From a virus, in the IMG/VR virus record IMGVR_UViG_3300048592_001403, positions 1 through 27,950 of that record: a DNA stretch of 27,950 nt; one strand, written 5' to 3'. The position numbers and the translations under genes were made by a program. The notes beneath the pieces are model-generated. The model searched no databases, was not told the DNA's origin, and saw nothing but the letters and a program-made list of their open reading frames with translations. Below, one piece after another: positions 14,962 through 24,767 of this stretch (its first letter is position 1; every line of letters starts with the position of its first letter).

Positions 14962-15990
14962 ATGTTGGCACAAATGAAAGAAGGCCTCGCGCGCATCCTT
15001 TCAACCGACGCATCGTCTCCGCTTGATCGGCTTCCCGCCGATGCTCGCTCCGTCCTGCGTCATTTGATGGAACGCCAGTCGGACCTGACCGCAGCCACTC
15101 TTGCGCTCACCGAAAGGCACGAAGAAACCCGGGTTGCTGCGCAGCGCCTGAGGCAGCAGATCGAAGTCATGGCTCATCCCGTCCGCGCACGCGAACATGG
15201 AAGGCATCCGCTCGCCAGTGATGATCCTCGCCTGCAGGTCGAACGCGGTCGTTTGCAGGCTCTTCAATCTGAGTTGGCCGAAATGCAGGCCTCGCTGTCC
15301 GCTCGCTCGGAAAAGCTCGCTCGTCTCAGTCAATTCATCAACCGTTTGACGAGATACGTTGAGAGCCTGCAAGGTCACAAGGTCGTTCCCGCAAGTTCCC
15401 CCACTCCCCGCATGTCGAGATCTGACCCTCGGCAAGCGGTAGAACAGGCCCGGCGGGAGATCGCAAGGCTGCGCGCTGACCTTCGCGAAATCGAAGCCGC
15501 ACCCCATCCCTCGGATGTTGTGAAGATGCGCGCTCGCCAAGCCATCGAGGCGTTGGCAGCGCGAGGACGGCCAGATGTTGACGTCATGGTTGCGCACGGG
15601 GAAACCGCCCCGGCTTGGCCGACGCTCTCGCTTCGCGTCAACCTTTCGGCGTCGGTCGCCAATCCCGAGGCGGCCCACCCAATCATTGGCTTAGGTCACG
15701 CGCAGCATGCGGACACCTTGGCCCTCATGGCATGGCTGCACCAAGACGCCTTCATCGCCAAGCTTGAAGCAGAGATTGAAGAGCAGTCCGACGATGCGAG
15801 GGCTTTGACGGACGAAGCTCGTGCTAGCCGGGTCGCAGAGATCAAGTCAGCCATCCTCGCCGCTGAGCGCGAAGAGGAAGCTGTTATCCGGTTGACCGAG
15901 CGGGATGGCAGCGAGTTAGAGAGGCGGGTCGACGCCGATCCGCGAGCCGTTCTGTCTATCAGTTCGGAGGCACCAGCACCGACAGAGTGA
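14962..15990 (+). CDS. Hypothetical coiled-coil protein
   Basis: 342 aa from ATG 14962 (GGAG at 14947-14950); a GTG at 14932 would add ten residues. Long heptad-like helices lie at about residues 30-140 (SDLTAATLALTERHEETRVA, LQALQSELAEMQASLSARSE) and 160-190, then a compact middle with WPTLSLRVNLSASVANP and a second helical stretch rich in E and R near 270-320. This architecture suits a structural or DNA-tethering protein. I cannot assign a family. It lies between backbone genes and the nuclease cargo, so either role is open. Confidence 0.65.
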   Translation: MLAQMKEGLARILSTDASSPLDRLPADARSVLRHLMERQSDLTAATLALTERHEETRVAAQRLRQQIEVMAHPVRAREHGRHPLASDDPRLQVERGRLQALQSELAEMQASLSARSEKLARLSQFINRLTRYVESLQGHKVVPASSPTPRMSRSDPRQAVEQARREIARLRADLREIEAAPHPSDVVKMRARQAIEALAARGRPDVDVMVAHGETAPAWPTLSLRVNLSASVANPEAAHPIIGLGHAQHADTLALMAWLHQDAFIAKLEAEIEEQSDDARALTDEARASRVAEIKSAILAAEREEEAVIRLTERDGSELERRVDADPRAVLSISSEAPAPTE

Positions 15991-16060
15991 GGGCGGGTCC
16001 CGGCCATACGACTATAACTGCCGACGCTGCTGAGTGCGGGCGCGCCGGGTGGCGGCAGTG

Positions 16061-16092
16061 GCGGGCGCGGTGGGTTCATACGCCGCGCCCGC
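16061..16092 (+). terminator. Strong 10-bp GC-rich hairpin after the coiled-coil gene
   Basis: GCGGGCGCGG (16061-16070) pairs perfectly with CCGCGCCCGC (16083-16092) over a 12-nt loop, followed by TTCC. It stands in the 164-bp gap before the gene at 16155 and probably ends the transcript from 14424, though the T-run is poor. Confidence 0.5.
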
Positions 16093-16154
16093 TTCCAAGC
16101 AGGTCTGTCTGTGGCAGACTTGAAGTGTGCAGCAGCAGTGGCAATACTGTGCGT

Positions 16155-16772
16155 ATGACGCCGGAGACCACGCAACAACTGATCTATCGGACTGCTAACC
16201 GACTGTTCGGCCAGCCGATCATTCAGAACCAGTTCCGCTCGACATTCGTTGAGGCAATGATAGAGCCGTATTTGGCTGATGCAGGGTGGCGATACGTCGG
16301 TAGCGACTGGAACGGGTGGGACTTCGAACGGAATGGCCAGCGCCTCGAAGTCAAACAGTCTGCACGTGTGCAATCGTGGTCATTCGCTCGTAGGAAGCTC
16401 ACACGGCCGACTTTCGACATTGCACCGCGCACGGGATACTTCCATGAGAACGGCGCCTCTTGGGTATCACTGCCCGGGCGAATTGCTGATGTCTATGTCT
16501 TTGCATGGCACGGCGTTGAGCCTTATGGTCCATTGGCTGATGGAAATCCGTATCCCGTTGACCAACGTGACGCGTCGCAATGGGTCTTCTATGTTGTTCC
16601 AGCTTCCGCATTACCCGCCGACGCGAAGACGATCAGCCTACGCACGATTGAAAGAAGATTGCCCGTGCAAGCCGTGCCAATCGAGAAGCTCTCTATTGAA
16701 ATCGAAGGTTCATTGAAGAGGGTTCGTGAGGTGCAAGCTACAGCGTCTTGGGCCATTCTTGATCCTAGCTAG
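16155..16772 (+). CDS. PD-(D/E)XK nuclease-like protein
   Basis: 205 aa from ATG 16155. An upstream GTG at 15987 is rejected because the terminator-like hairpin at 16061 would be inside the gene. The segment DWNGWDFERN-GQRLEVKQSA contains D56, E65 and K67 in the D...E-x-K order of PD-(D/E)XK nucleases, with an acidic E34 in the preceding helix. After it come RVQSWSF and a segment with RIADVYVFAWHG, as in proteins of restriction and defence loci. It is followed at once by the EEP nuclease frame (19 bp gap), so the two may have formed one unit. Enzymatic activity is inferred. Confidence 0.65.
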   Translation: MTPETTQQLIYRTANRLFGQPIIQNQFRSTFVEAMIEPYLADAGWRYVGSDWNGWDFERNGQRLEVKQSARVQSWSFARRKLTRPTFDIAPRTGYFHENGASWVSLPGRIADVYVFAWHGVEPYGPLADGNPYPVDQRDASQWVFYVVPASALPADAKTISLRTIERRLPVQAVPIEKLSIEIEGSLKRVREVQATASWAILDPS

Positions 16773-16790
16773 CGTCCATTGTGGGAATTG

Positions 16791-17633
16791 ATGAAGACTA
16801 TCACTTGGAACATGAGACGTGCCAGTGCAGGACATGCTAGCTGGCAAGTAGTGCGCGAACTGGACCCCGACATTGCGTTCCTTCAGGAGGTCGTTGATGT
16901 TCCGCAGGACATAACTTCCTGTTACTCAGTAGCGAAGGCGCATGCTGTCAAGCAGTCGGGGGAGCCGCAGAAGTTCTTGAATGATATTCTCAGCCGAATT
17001 CCACTCACCCATCCTCCATTGATCAAGTCCAAACTCGAATGGGTAAACAGCGAGAGAGTGTTTTTCAGTGGAAACATGCTCTTTCGCTCCGCTCAGATTG
17101 CTCGCTCTAATGTTGTCTTTGTGTGCGTCTATAGCCCGGCTTGGCCCGTTGCGGAGCAGAGACTTAAGGGGATTGATGTCAGCGGAGTGTAATTGGCTCT
17201 CAATCCAAATGTCTGGTGTACTGAGATCATATGGAAGCTGCTTGCAGACTTCGATGAGTTTGCCGATTATGAATGGATAATAGGCGGCGACTTCAATAGC
17301 TCCGAGACGTTCGACTATATGTGGCCCGGTGGGCCAAGGGGCAACGCACAGATAATGGAGAGGTTTGAAGCTCTAGGGCTACGTGACGCACTTCGAGAAA
17401 AACAGCGAGCGCTTGTGCCAACCTTTAAGAACCCATGAAATGGGAAAGCCATTCATCAACTCGACAAACTGTACATGAGTAGCGCATTGATGAGGGGGTT
17501 GCTCTCATGCGAGACAGGTTCGCATAATCGGGTATTTACCAACAAGCTCTCAGATCACCGCCCGATAATTGCGGAGGTCGACGTAGCGCGTGCAGAAGCT
17601 GCTCCTGCGCCGCAAAGACCGCTCTCTGTTTAG
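16791..17633 (+). pseudogene. Endonuclease/exonuclease/phosphatase (EEP) family protein with two in-frame stops
   Basis: A complete EEP domain is readable in one frame: KTITWNMRR (N7), IAFLQEV (E33), IIGGDFNSSETF, QLDKLYMS and the closing SDHRPIIAEV. The frame is cut by TAA at 17190-17192 and TGA at 17436-17438, with no frameshift between. Both look like single-base changes: the TGA falls where NP(W)NG is expected. The metal-binding and catalytic residues lie in three separate pieces, so no single product would be active without read-through. The frame ends in TAG 17631-17633, overlapping the convergent stop of the GIY-YIG gene. Confidence 0.8.
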
Positions 17634-18337
17634 ATCATCGCAGTCCCGGCCCGCTTGAAGTCACTAAGCCGTACCCAATGGTTCTTGCCTCGTTCGGCCC
17701 GCCAGAACCACCAACCATAGACCGGGCGTCCTATTGCAGCGATCGCCGCTGACCTCAGAGACGCGTGCTTCGTTCCCTTGAACCATACGGTTCCGTCCTT
17801 GCGCAGTCTAGCGGTGAATGTCTCCCCTTTGTGGGTAGCTCGAAGCCTCGCACCATTCGGAAAAAACTTGAGAGCCTTGCTGCCGTTGTCGGTGACTAAT
17901 CTCTGCTTTCTCGCGGCCATCTTTCGTCCTAGCAGCAGCGCCATCTCGCCGGATTGCTTCTCCCGGATCGCCTTCCGGATATGAGGGAGCATGTTCGTGG
18001 ACGCCTTCACATTCCCTCTCAATCTGTTTCCCTTGGGCAGCGTGACGCGCAAGATGAGCGCTTCAATCTCCTTGATATGTTCGTCGTTCACCGTCAGGAA
18101 GATGGAGAAGCGATCCCACTTCTGCTTGTGTCGATCTCGTAGATGAGCCTTAAGCCTACCGGATAAACTCTTGGCAAGGCCAATGTAGTACAATCGATCT
18201 CGTCGATAGAGCGTGTAGATGCCAGAGTTCCGTCCTACGAATTTTCTTATGATGTCCGGATGCCTTGCCAGAAGCTCGCTGGAAACGTTTTCAAGGTGCA
18301 ACCGAACTAATGCAGTCCGCTTCTGTTTCTTCGCCAT
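17630..18337 (-). CDS. GIY-YIG nuclease with C-terminal RAMA-like domain
   Basis: 235 aa. The GIY-YIG motif is classical: SGIYTLYRRDRLYYIG (residues 38-53), then R61 and a glutamate near 90. Residues 130-150 are a basic linker. From 160 a RAMA-like domain follows (DGTVWFKGTKHASLRSAA, then GWWFWRA at 208-214). RAMA domains are known from restriction-modification contexts and are thought to sense modified or target DNA. It is convergent with the EEP pseudogene and divergent from the type ISP enzyme, with 278 bp between. A role as modification-dependent nuclease is plausible. No strong ribosome binding site is seen. Confidence 0.8.
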   Translation of the reverse strand: MAKKQKRTALVRLHLENVSSELLARHPDIIRKFVGRNSGIYTLYRRDRLYYIGLAKSLSGRLKAHLRDRHKQKWDRFSIFLTVNDEHIKEIEALILRVTLPKGNRLRGNVKASTNMLPHIRKAIREKQSGEMALLLGRKMAARKQRLVTDNGSKALKFFPNGARLRATHKGETFTARLRKDGTVWFKGTKHASLRSAAIAAIGRPVYGWWFWRAERGKNHWVRLSDFKRAGTAMI

Positions 18338-18359
18338 CCGATTGATCCGCTAATGTACT

Positions 18360-18560
18360 TCAGTCACCGAATAATTCTGCGTGTGAGGTATCCGAAGTAG
18401 GCTTTACCATTTCCTCCATGTAAAGTGGCAAATGGTGTCTGCCATCATCCCGCTCGTCAGCGATGTTGGGGCCAACGCTGTGGACTTCTGGCATGACGTG
18501 TTCCGGCGCTTGGTCGTCTCTAGCGGAAGGCTGTCGGATTAGGAAATGCTCAGGTGACAA
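18360..18560 (-). CDS. Possible small protein or fragment between nuclease and type ISP genes
   Basis: 66 codons from a TTG, ending 23 bp before the GIY-YIG start and thus able to be co-transcribed with it. The reading (containing MPEVHSVGPNIADERDDG) has protein-like composition and normal codon use, but no recognisable family and no clear ribosome binding site. It could be the remnant of a longer gene. The divergent promoters for the GIY-YIG and type ISP genes must also lie here. Confidence 0.3.
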   Translation of the reverse strand: MSPEHFLIRQPSARDDQAPEHVMPEVHSVGPNIADERDDGRHHLPLYMEEMVKPTSDTSHAELFGD

Positions 18561-18615
18561 GACAAAACAGCACGTTAAGATGACTAACGGGCGAACAAAT
18601 TAGTGGGGGCTGAAC

Positions 18616-21600
18616 TTGAGCTTGCGCGATCTACTCGAAAAGTACCGGGCTGGCTCTTTATCAGAGCGCGAGAAGGGTACCTACTTTGAACGCCTAGTGA
18701 AGGTCTGGCTGGAGCATGCTCCAACGCAGAGGGTGCAGTTCAGCCGCGTGCTGATGTTTGCCGATTGGGCGAAGGAAAATCGCGCCGATCAGCGTGACAC
18801 GGGGATCGATCTTGTTGCCCAACTTGCCGACAGCCCTGACGATTGGTGCGCCATCCAGTGCAAGTTCTATCGGGAAGGCTATCGTCTCCAGAAGGCGGAT
18901 ATCGACAGCTTTTTCACAGCCTCGGGCAAGCGTCCTTTCACCCGACGCCTGATCGTTGACACTACTGGCGTGCAGTGGAGCGAACACGCGGAAGAAGCGC
19001 TGCGTGATCAGATCGTCGAGACCACCCGCGTCGGCCTCTCTGATCTGGAAGACAGCGGCATTGACTGGCACGCTTTTGCAATCACCGAGAACGTCAAGCT
19101 CCTCGACAAAAAGAAGCCTCGCCCTCATCAAGTTGCAGCGCTTGACGCGGTTAGAGAAGGACTGAAAACAGCAGACCGTGGCAAGCTGATCATGGCCTGC
19201 GGGACGGGCAAGACCTACACTGCTCTTCACATTGCTGAACAGCTCGTTGGCAAAGGCGGGCGCGTCTTGTTCCTCGTGCCATCACTTTCTCTCATGTCTC
19301 AGTCAATCCGAGAGTGGTCGATTGATGCCAACATTCCTCTACGGTCCTTCGCCGTTTGCTCCGACAGTCAGGTCGGCGTCCGCAAAGCCGCTGATGGCGA
19401 CGTGGCAGACATTGACGTTCACGACCTTGAAATTCCGGCGACGACCAAGGGTGCAACGATAGCGGCTAAAGCCACTCTTTTGGCCCCGGACAGTATGACG
19501 GTCATTTTCTCGACCTACCAGTCGATCCAAGCGATCTCCAGCGCACAACTCTCCTATGGCCTCCCGGAGTTTGATCTCATCATCTGCGATGAAGCGCATC
19601 GAACCACAGGTGTAAAGCTCGCCGATGAAGAGGAAAGTAACTTCATTCGAGTTCATGATGCAGCCTATATCAGTGGGAGGAAACGTCTTTACATGACCGC
19701 TACACCGCGCATCTTCGGAGAAGCGGTAAAGAAGACAGCGGACGAAGCCAATGCTGTTCTATGCTCTATGGACGATGAGAGCCTGTTCGGTGAGACACTT
19801 TTCACGCGCAACTTCTCATGGGCGGTGCAGAACGGTCTACTGACCGATTATAAGGTCATTGTGCTTGCGGTCGATGAGGAAGCCGTTAGCGCTGGCGTGC
19901 AGCGCCTCTTGGCGGATGAGAACAGTGAGTTAAAGCTTGACGACGCCACTAAGATTGTTGGTTGTTACAAGGCCCTCACCAAGGCTGATCTGAAGTCGGA
20001 TGTTGCCGGGGATACTGGTCCGATGCGTCGTGCCTTGGCATTCGCCAAGGACATCAGGCGTTCCAAGCTTGTGGAGACGGAGTTTGCCCGTGTTGCACAA
20101 GAGTGGCGTAATACGTTGGACGAGAAGGTAGCTGCAACAATCCCGCCGCTGGAAGTGAAAGTACAGCATGTCGACGGAGGTTTCAGCGCGCACGCCCGCA
20201 ACGAGCGCTTGGCGTGGTTAAAGGACGTGCATGCAGACACAGATACCTGTCGCATCCTAACCAACGCACGCTGCCTCTCTGAAGGCGTAGATGTGCCAGC
20301 GCTCGATGCAATTTTGTTCCTCCATCCAAGAAAGTCGCAGATTGACGTAGTGCAGTCGGTTGGGCGTGTAATGCGCCGCGCCGATGGCAAGAAGATGGGT
20401 TATGTAATTCTGCCCGTAGCTGTTCCAGCAGGTAAGGCCCCTGAGGAGGCGCTAGATGACAACGAAAAATATCGCGTCGTCTGGCAGATACTAAACGCAC
20501 TTCGGGCGCATGATGATCGTCTAGATGCGACGATAAACAAGATAGACCTCGGTGTTGATCCCGATGACCGCATCGAAATCATTGCCGTCACAAACCAGAT
20601 GCCCACGCGATCGGAGCCGAAGAAGACTGGCATCGACCTTGGGCAAGGCGGCGGAGCTGGTGACGCGGAACCCGGGGACGAGCAGCCAGAGCGGCCGCGC
20701 AAAAGCGGACAGAGTACTTCATCTCAGCTTGATTTTCAGTTTGACGAGTTTGCAAAAGCTATTATGGCGCGGATCGTTAAGCGCTGTGGCACTCGTACCT
20801 ATTGGGAAGAGTGGGCCAAGGATGTTGCGCGCATTGCTGAAGTCCATGTTACACGCATCCGTGCCGCCGTTAAAGCAGCGGGATCAGCAGAACGAAGAGC
20901 ATTTGACGCGTTCCTCGCGGAAATTCGTGATGACCTGAATGAGAGCATCACTGAAGAAGAAGCCATTGAAATGCTCGCCCAACATCTCATAACGCGTCCA
21001 GTGTTTGAGGCGCTTTTCGAGGGCTACAGTTTTGCCTCCAACAACCCGGTTTCAAAAGCATTGCAGGCCGTTCTAGATGTACTCGATCGCCAGCATTTGG
21101 AGAAGGAGGCCGAGGCTCTTCAGAAGTTCTACGCAAGCGTCAAGATGCGAGCACAAGGTGTTGATGATGCAACTGCGAAGCAGAAGATCATCGTCGAGCT
21201 TTACGACAAGTTTTTCAAAGCGGCGTTTCCTAAGCTCACAGCCCGATTGGGTATCGTCTACACGCCAGTAGAAGTGGTGGACTTTATCATCAAGTCTGTT
21301 GATGAAGCCCTGCAAGCCGAGTTTGGTCAGACGCTTGGCAGTGAAGGCGTCCACATTATTGATCCTTTCGTTGGGACGGGCACTTTCATCACTCGGCTGC
21401 TGCAATCGGGCCTAATTAGGCCTGAGCAAATGGCACACAAATATAGACATGAAATCCACGCCAACGATATCGTGTTGCTGGCTTACTATATCGCGGCCAT
21501 AAATATCGAGGCGGTTTACCACGAGCAGATGGGTGGGGAGTATGAGCCATTCCCCGGCATCTGCCTCACCGATACATTTCAACTATACGAGCAGGAGCGT

Positions 21601-23571
21601 GATCTTGTTAGTGACATGATGGCGGTTAACTCCAACCGACGAACTCGGCAGAAAGAGCTCGATATTCGCGTCATTATTGGTAACCCGCCCTATTCTGTTG
21701 GCCAAGGAAGCGCCAACGACAATGCCGCCAACATTGAATATCCGAGGTTGGATAACCGCATTCGAGAAACCTATGCGGCACGGACAGATGCGGTGAGTAA
21801 GAACTCTCTCTATGATAGCTACATTCGTGGAATACGTTGGGCGAGTGATCGTATTGGCGACAGGGGCGTTATAGGCTTTGTTACCAACGCCGGGTGGATA
21901 GACACGGCAGTCGCTAACGGTTTGCGAAGGTGCCTAGAAGAGGAGTTTTCAAGCTTGTATGTTGTCCATCTAAGGGGCAACGCACGCACGTCAGGCGAAC
22001 AACGGCGCAAAGAGAAAGACAATGTATTTGGCCAAGGTAGCCGTACTCCTGTAGCCATTGCTATTTTGGTGAAGAACCCTGTCTCCGCTGACCATTGCTC
22101 CATTCGGTTTTACGATATTGGCGACTACCTCTCCAAGGAGCAGAAGCTCGCTCTCACCGCTCGCGCAGGGAGTATTAATGGCCTTACAGCAGCCAATTCT
22201 TGGTCGACTATAACTCCCGATGAACACGGAGATTGGCTAAACCAGCGCGACAGCAGTTTTGATGAGTTCATTCCGCTTGGTGATAAGGACAAGACTACGA
22301 AGGGCGCACTTTTCTCAAACTATTCTGCCGGCTTAAAAACTCAGCGCGACGCGTGGGCTTATAATTTCAGTCGGTCAGCGCTGTCTGAAAACATGCAGAG
22401 AATGATTACGTCCTATGACCAAGAGTTAGAACGATTTAACGCTGCGCACGTCGGAGCCGATCGAAAGGCTAGAGGTGAAGCCGTTGACGATTTCGTTGAT
22501 GCTGATGCAAGAAGGATTAGCTGGACGCGCGCATTGAAGGCGGACATAGCGAAGAACAAGAAATTCTCTTTCGACGCTGCGTCTATGACTTCAAGTCTTT
22601 ATAGGCCGTTCTCTAGGCAATGGCTCTATTACAGCCGTAACTTTAATGAGATGGTCTACCAAATGCCGCGTCTCTTCCCGATAGGAGAAAGCGCTGCAGA
22701 AAATCGACTTATCTGCATTCCCGGGAATGGCACGCTCGATAGTTTTTCAACTCTGATGACTTCAGCAATACCGGATCTGAATATGTCTCCAACAGGAGGA
22801 ACGCAGTGCTTCCCTCGCTATCTCTATGATATTGTTGAGGCTCATGAAAATGAGATGGAGCAAGGTGAATTACTGGAAGTCCCTCAGGCAGGTCGAATAG
22901 TTCGCCGGGATGCCATCACAGATGCCGGGCTGATGCACTTTGCAGATGCCTATCCGGCCGAAGTGATTAGCAAGGATGATGTGTTCTATTACGTCTATGG
23001 TTTGCTGCACTCCGAGGAGTATCGGGAACTCTATGCTGATAACCTCGCCAAGCAGTTGCCGCGTATCCCCCTAATGAAGCGCGCTGAAGATTTCCGCGCC
23101 TACGTGACTGCGGGTCGTCTACTGGGCGATCTACATGTCAATTTCGCGGACGCTGAGCCATACCCGGTGACGATCAAAGAAGGTGACTTGCGGCTCGCCA
23201 ATATCGCTGATCCCTTTTCCTATTTCCGTGTCGAGAAGATGAAGTTCGGGGGAAAGCGCCCCAACCAAGACAAAAAGACGGTGATCTACAATTCCAAAAT
23301 TACCATTACGGGTATCCCGTTGGACGCATATGACTATGTGGTCAACGGGAAGCCAGCGTTGGAATGGGTCATGGAGCGTCAATGTGTGAAGACCGACCCG
23401 GCGAGCGGGATAGTGAATGACGCCAATCGCTATGCGGTTGAGACGGTGGGTGACCCCGCATATCCATTTGAGCTATTCTGTCGGGTCATCACTGTCAGTC
23501 TTGAGACATTGAAGATTGTTAGGGGCTTGCCGCCCCTTGATGTCAGTGGCGCAGTACCAAACGCGGGGTGA
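18616..23571 (+). CDS. Type ISP restriction-modification enzyme (LlaGI-like)
   Basis: 1651 aa from a TTG start with GGGGG seven bases upstream. Single-chain enzyme with, in order: an Mrr-like nuclease (GTYFERL at 21-27, D65 in GIDLVAQ, QCK at 81-83); a superfamily 2 helicase/translocase with Walker A ACGTGKT (195-201), DEAH (325-328), TAT (361-363) and QSVGRVMRR (580-588); a gamma-class N6-adenine methyltransferase with DPFVGTGTF (916-924) and NPPY (1023-1026); and a C-terminal target recognition region. LlaGI-type enzymes are near 1570 aa. They methylate one strand of an asymmetric site and cut after translocation and collision. All core motifs are present, so it may be active. GC content appears lower than in the flanking backbone genes, fitting acquisition as cargo. 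Confidence 0.95.
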   Translation: MSLRDLLEKYRAGSLSEREKGTYFERLVKVWLEHAPTQRVQFSRVLMFADWAKENRADQRDTGIDLVAQLADSPDDWCAIQCKFYREGYRLQKADIDSFFTASGKRPFTRRLIVDTTGVQWSEHAEEALRDQIVETTRVGLSDLEDSGIDWHAFAITENVKLLDKKKPRPHQVAALDAVREGLKTADRGKLIMACGTGKTYTALHIAEQLVGKGGRVLFLVPSLSLMSQSIREWSIDANIPLRSFAVCSDSQVGVRKAADGDVADIDVHDLEIPATTKGATIAAKATLLAPDSMTVIFSTYQSIQAISSAQLSYGLPEFDLIICDEAHRTTGVKLADEEESNFIRVHDAAYISGRKRLYMTATPRIFGEAVKKTADEANAVLCSMDDESLFGETLFTRNFSWAVQNGLLTDYKVIVLAVDEEAVSAGVQRLLADENSELKLDDATKIVGCYKALTKADLKSDVAGDTGPMRRALAFAKDIRRSKLVETEFARVAQEWRNTLDEKVAATIPPLEVKVQHVDGGFSAHARNERLAWLKDVHADTDTCRILTNARCLSEGVDVPALDAILFLHPRKSQIDVVQSVGRVMRRADGKKMGYVILPVAVPAGKAPEEALDDNEKYRVVWQILNALRAHDDRLDATINKIDLGVDPDDRIEIIAVTNQMPTRSEPKKTGIDLGQGGGAGDAEPGDEQPERPRKSGQSTSSQLDFQFDEFAKAIMARIVKRCGTRTYWEEWAKDVARIAEVHVTRIRAAVKAAGSAERRAFDAFLAEIRDDLNESITEEEAIEMLAQHLITRPVFEALFEGYSFASNNPVSKALQAVLDVLDRQHLEKEAEALQKFYASVKMRAQGVDDATAKQKIIVELYDKFFKAAFPKLTARLGIVYTPVEVVDFIIKSVDEALQAEFGQTLGSEGVHIIDPFVGTGTFITRLLQSGLIRPEQMAHKYRHEIHANDIVLLAYYIAAINIEAVYHEQMGGEYEPFPGICLTDTFQLYEQERDLVSDMMAVNSNRRTRQKELDIRVIIGNPPYSVGQGSANDNAANIEYPRLDNRIRETYAARTDAVSKNSLYDSYIRGIRWASDRIGDRGVIGFVTNAGWIDTAVANGLRRCLEEEFSSLYVVHLRGNARTSGEQRRKEKDNVFGQGSRTPVAIAILVKNPVSADHCSIRFYDIGDYLSKEQKLALTARAGSINGLTAANSWSTITPDEHGDWLNQRDSSFDEFIPLGDKDKTTKGALFSNYSAGLKTQRDAWAYNFSRSALSENMQRMITSYDQELERFNAAHVGADRKARGEAVDDFVDADARRISWTRALKADIAKNKKFSFDAASMTSSLYRPFSRQWLYYSRNFNEMVYQMPRLFPIGESAAENRLICIPGNGTLDSFSTLMTSAIPDLNMSPTGGTQCFPRYLYDIVEAHENEMEQGELLEVPQAGRIVRRDAITDAGLMHFADAYPAEVISKDDVFYYVYGLLHSEEYRELYADNLAKQLPRIPLMKRAEDFRAYVTAGRLLGDLHVNFADAEPYPVTIKEGDLRLANIADPFSYFRVEKMKFGGKRPNQDKKTVIYNSKITITGIPLDAYDYVVNGKPALEWVMERQCVKTDPASGIVNDANRYAVETVGDPAYPFELFCRVITVSLETLKIVRGLPPLDVSGAVPNAG

Positions 23572-23628
23572 AGGCGGGAGTTGGTTGGTGTAATGGTGTC
23601 ACCGCAATGGCAGAGGTAAGTCAGATTG

Positions 23629-24525
23629 TTAGATATCTAGATCATCTCTAGCTTTGATGGTGGAAATGAAGGTCTGCCATTCGCTCGTAGAAGCCACACC
23701 GCTCGCAGATGCCCTGTTTACCGCGGAGGCTATGTCAGAAGGTATTCTAATCGTCAATAGACGGGCTTCCTCTTGCTCTTCGCCCTTCGTGACTTTGAGC
23801 TTCAACATCTTCATTGCTTCGGTCAGGCGGTTGGTCAGTTGGACCTCTAGATTTGAACCCACTCGCTGCTTGAACTCTTGCCTTAGCCAGTCGTTCAGAT
23901 AAGTATCATTGTTGTAAGTGGTCCCGTAATCTCCATCTCTTGATACTATAATGACATTCTTTTTCGATCTCTTGGCGCAATCTACGATCCATTCCCAATT
24001 GACCGCGTCTCCAATCGAGGTGTCATCCTTCTTCCTCGGAGGATATCCAAGGAACCAACGTTTCCAAGCAAGCCGTCGGATGGAGTGGCGGCTCGGTTTT
24101 GTGCGAGATAGATGGCAGTCACCGTCAGATTTGAAAAGGCGCTGGACACATTTGTACACTTCATCATTCTTCAAGGGATCTAGAAGTATCTTTTCAATAC
24201 GGTTTCGTATTCGCTTCTGTTGAGTGTCGATCTCTGATACTGCCTTCTTTATCAACTCGGCTGGCCTAGCCTCAATAAGAATTGGGGGAAACTGCTTGGC
24301 ATCACCATTCGCGTTTTTAATGCTCTTGATTGTCTCCATAATCACCTTTTGCCGGTGTTTCATGAACTCCATTTGAACTTGGCTGCCCGTGATGATCAAG
24401 GCATGGTTTTGATCGATGAACTGAAGTTGCCGTTTGGCGGGTTCGCCAGACGCCATTCTATAGAAATCGAGAAGAACATTTGTGTCTATGAAGACAAGCC
24501 ATCCGGTATCTGCTCCCCGTGCCAC
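23629..24525 (-). CDS. PIN-domain protein (DUF4935-like)
   Basis: 298 aa from a GTG preceded by GAGGG nine bases upstream. The PIN acidic residues are visible: D14 in FIDTNVLLDFYR, E53 in QVQMEFMKHR, D173 in GDAVNWEWI, and D197/D199 in VSRDGDYG. A basic insertion (about 100-165) and a C-terminal extension (240-298) are present, as in the long PIN-like proteins of the DUF4935 type. It would be a metal-dependent ribonuclease. It is convergent with the type ISP gene, and its start overlaps the end of a broken frame at 24486-24767. No antitoxin gene is evident, so a solitary defence or toxin role is only a guess. Confidence 0.82.
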   Translation of the reverse strand: MARGADTGWLVFIDTNVLLDFYRMASGEPAKRQLQFIDQNHALIITGSQVQMEFMKHRQKVIMETIKSIKNANGDAKQFPPILIEARPAELIKKAVSEIDTQQKRIRNRIEKILLDPLKNDEVYKCVQRLFKSDGDCHLSRTKPSRHSIRRLAWKRWFLGYPPRKKDDTSIGDAVNWEWIVDCAKRSKKNVIIVSRDGDYGTTYNNDTYLNDWLRQEFKQRVGSNLEVQLTNRLTEAMKMLKLKVTKGEEQEEARLLTIRIPSDIASAVNRASASGVASTSEWQTFISTIKARDDLDI

Positions 24526-24767
24526 AGACCTAATCCCTCGTTATTCCAAGCGGGGATTACCCTAGTGAGTTTACCTGTGGGGTCAATCCACCTATCGCCG
24601 AATTGCGGGGTCTGATGAAGCGGCAACTCTGCCCGCGGCCTCCAAACCTGCTCGATGTAGAGCAGGTCATCTCCCCATGGTCGACTGCCGTTTCCATGTT
24701 GCCAAAGCGCTTCGCGCTCGGACAGAGGACTGCTAGCACCCGGTGGAGCTTGCTGTACGCTCCCGAT
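24486..24767 (-). pseudogene. Remnant of a gene upstream of the PIN gene
   Basis: A reverse-strand frame of 93 codons with protein-like sequence (for example LWQHGNGSRPWGDDLLYIEQ and the closing GLWHGEQIPDGLSS) ends in TAG, overlapping the PIN start. It has no ATG or GTG start. It is preceded in frame by a TAA (24768-24770), beyond which similarly plausible residues continue toward about 24900 (HFDANINKGANACG). I read it as a gene cut by a nonsense change or truncated. I do not recognise the family; a fortuitous open frame cannot be excluded. Confidence 0.35.

Noticed and set aside
15987-16154. GTG at 15987 as start of the PD-(D/E)XK-like gene
   Set aside because: It would place a 10-bp terminator-like hairpin inside the coding region, and the intervening peptide looks unlike the rest of the protein.
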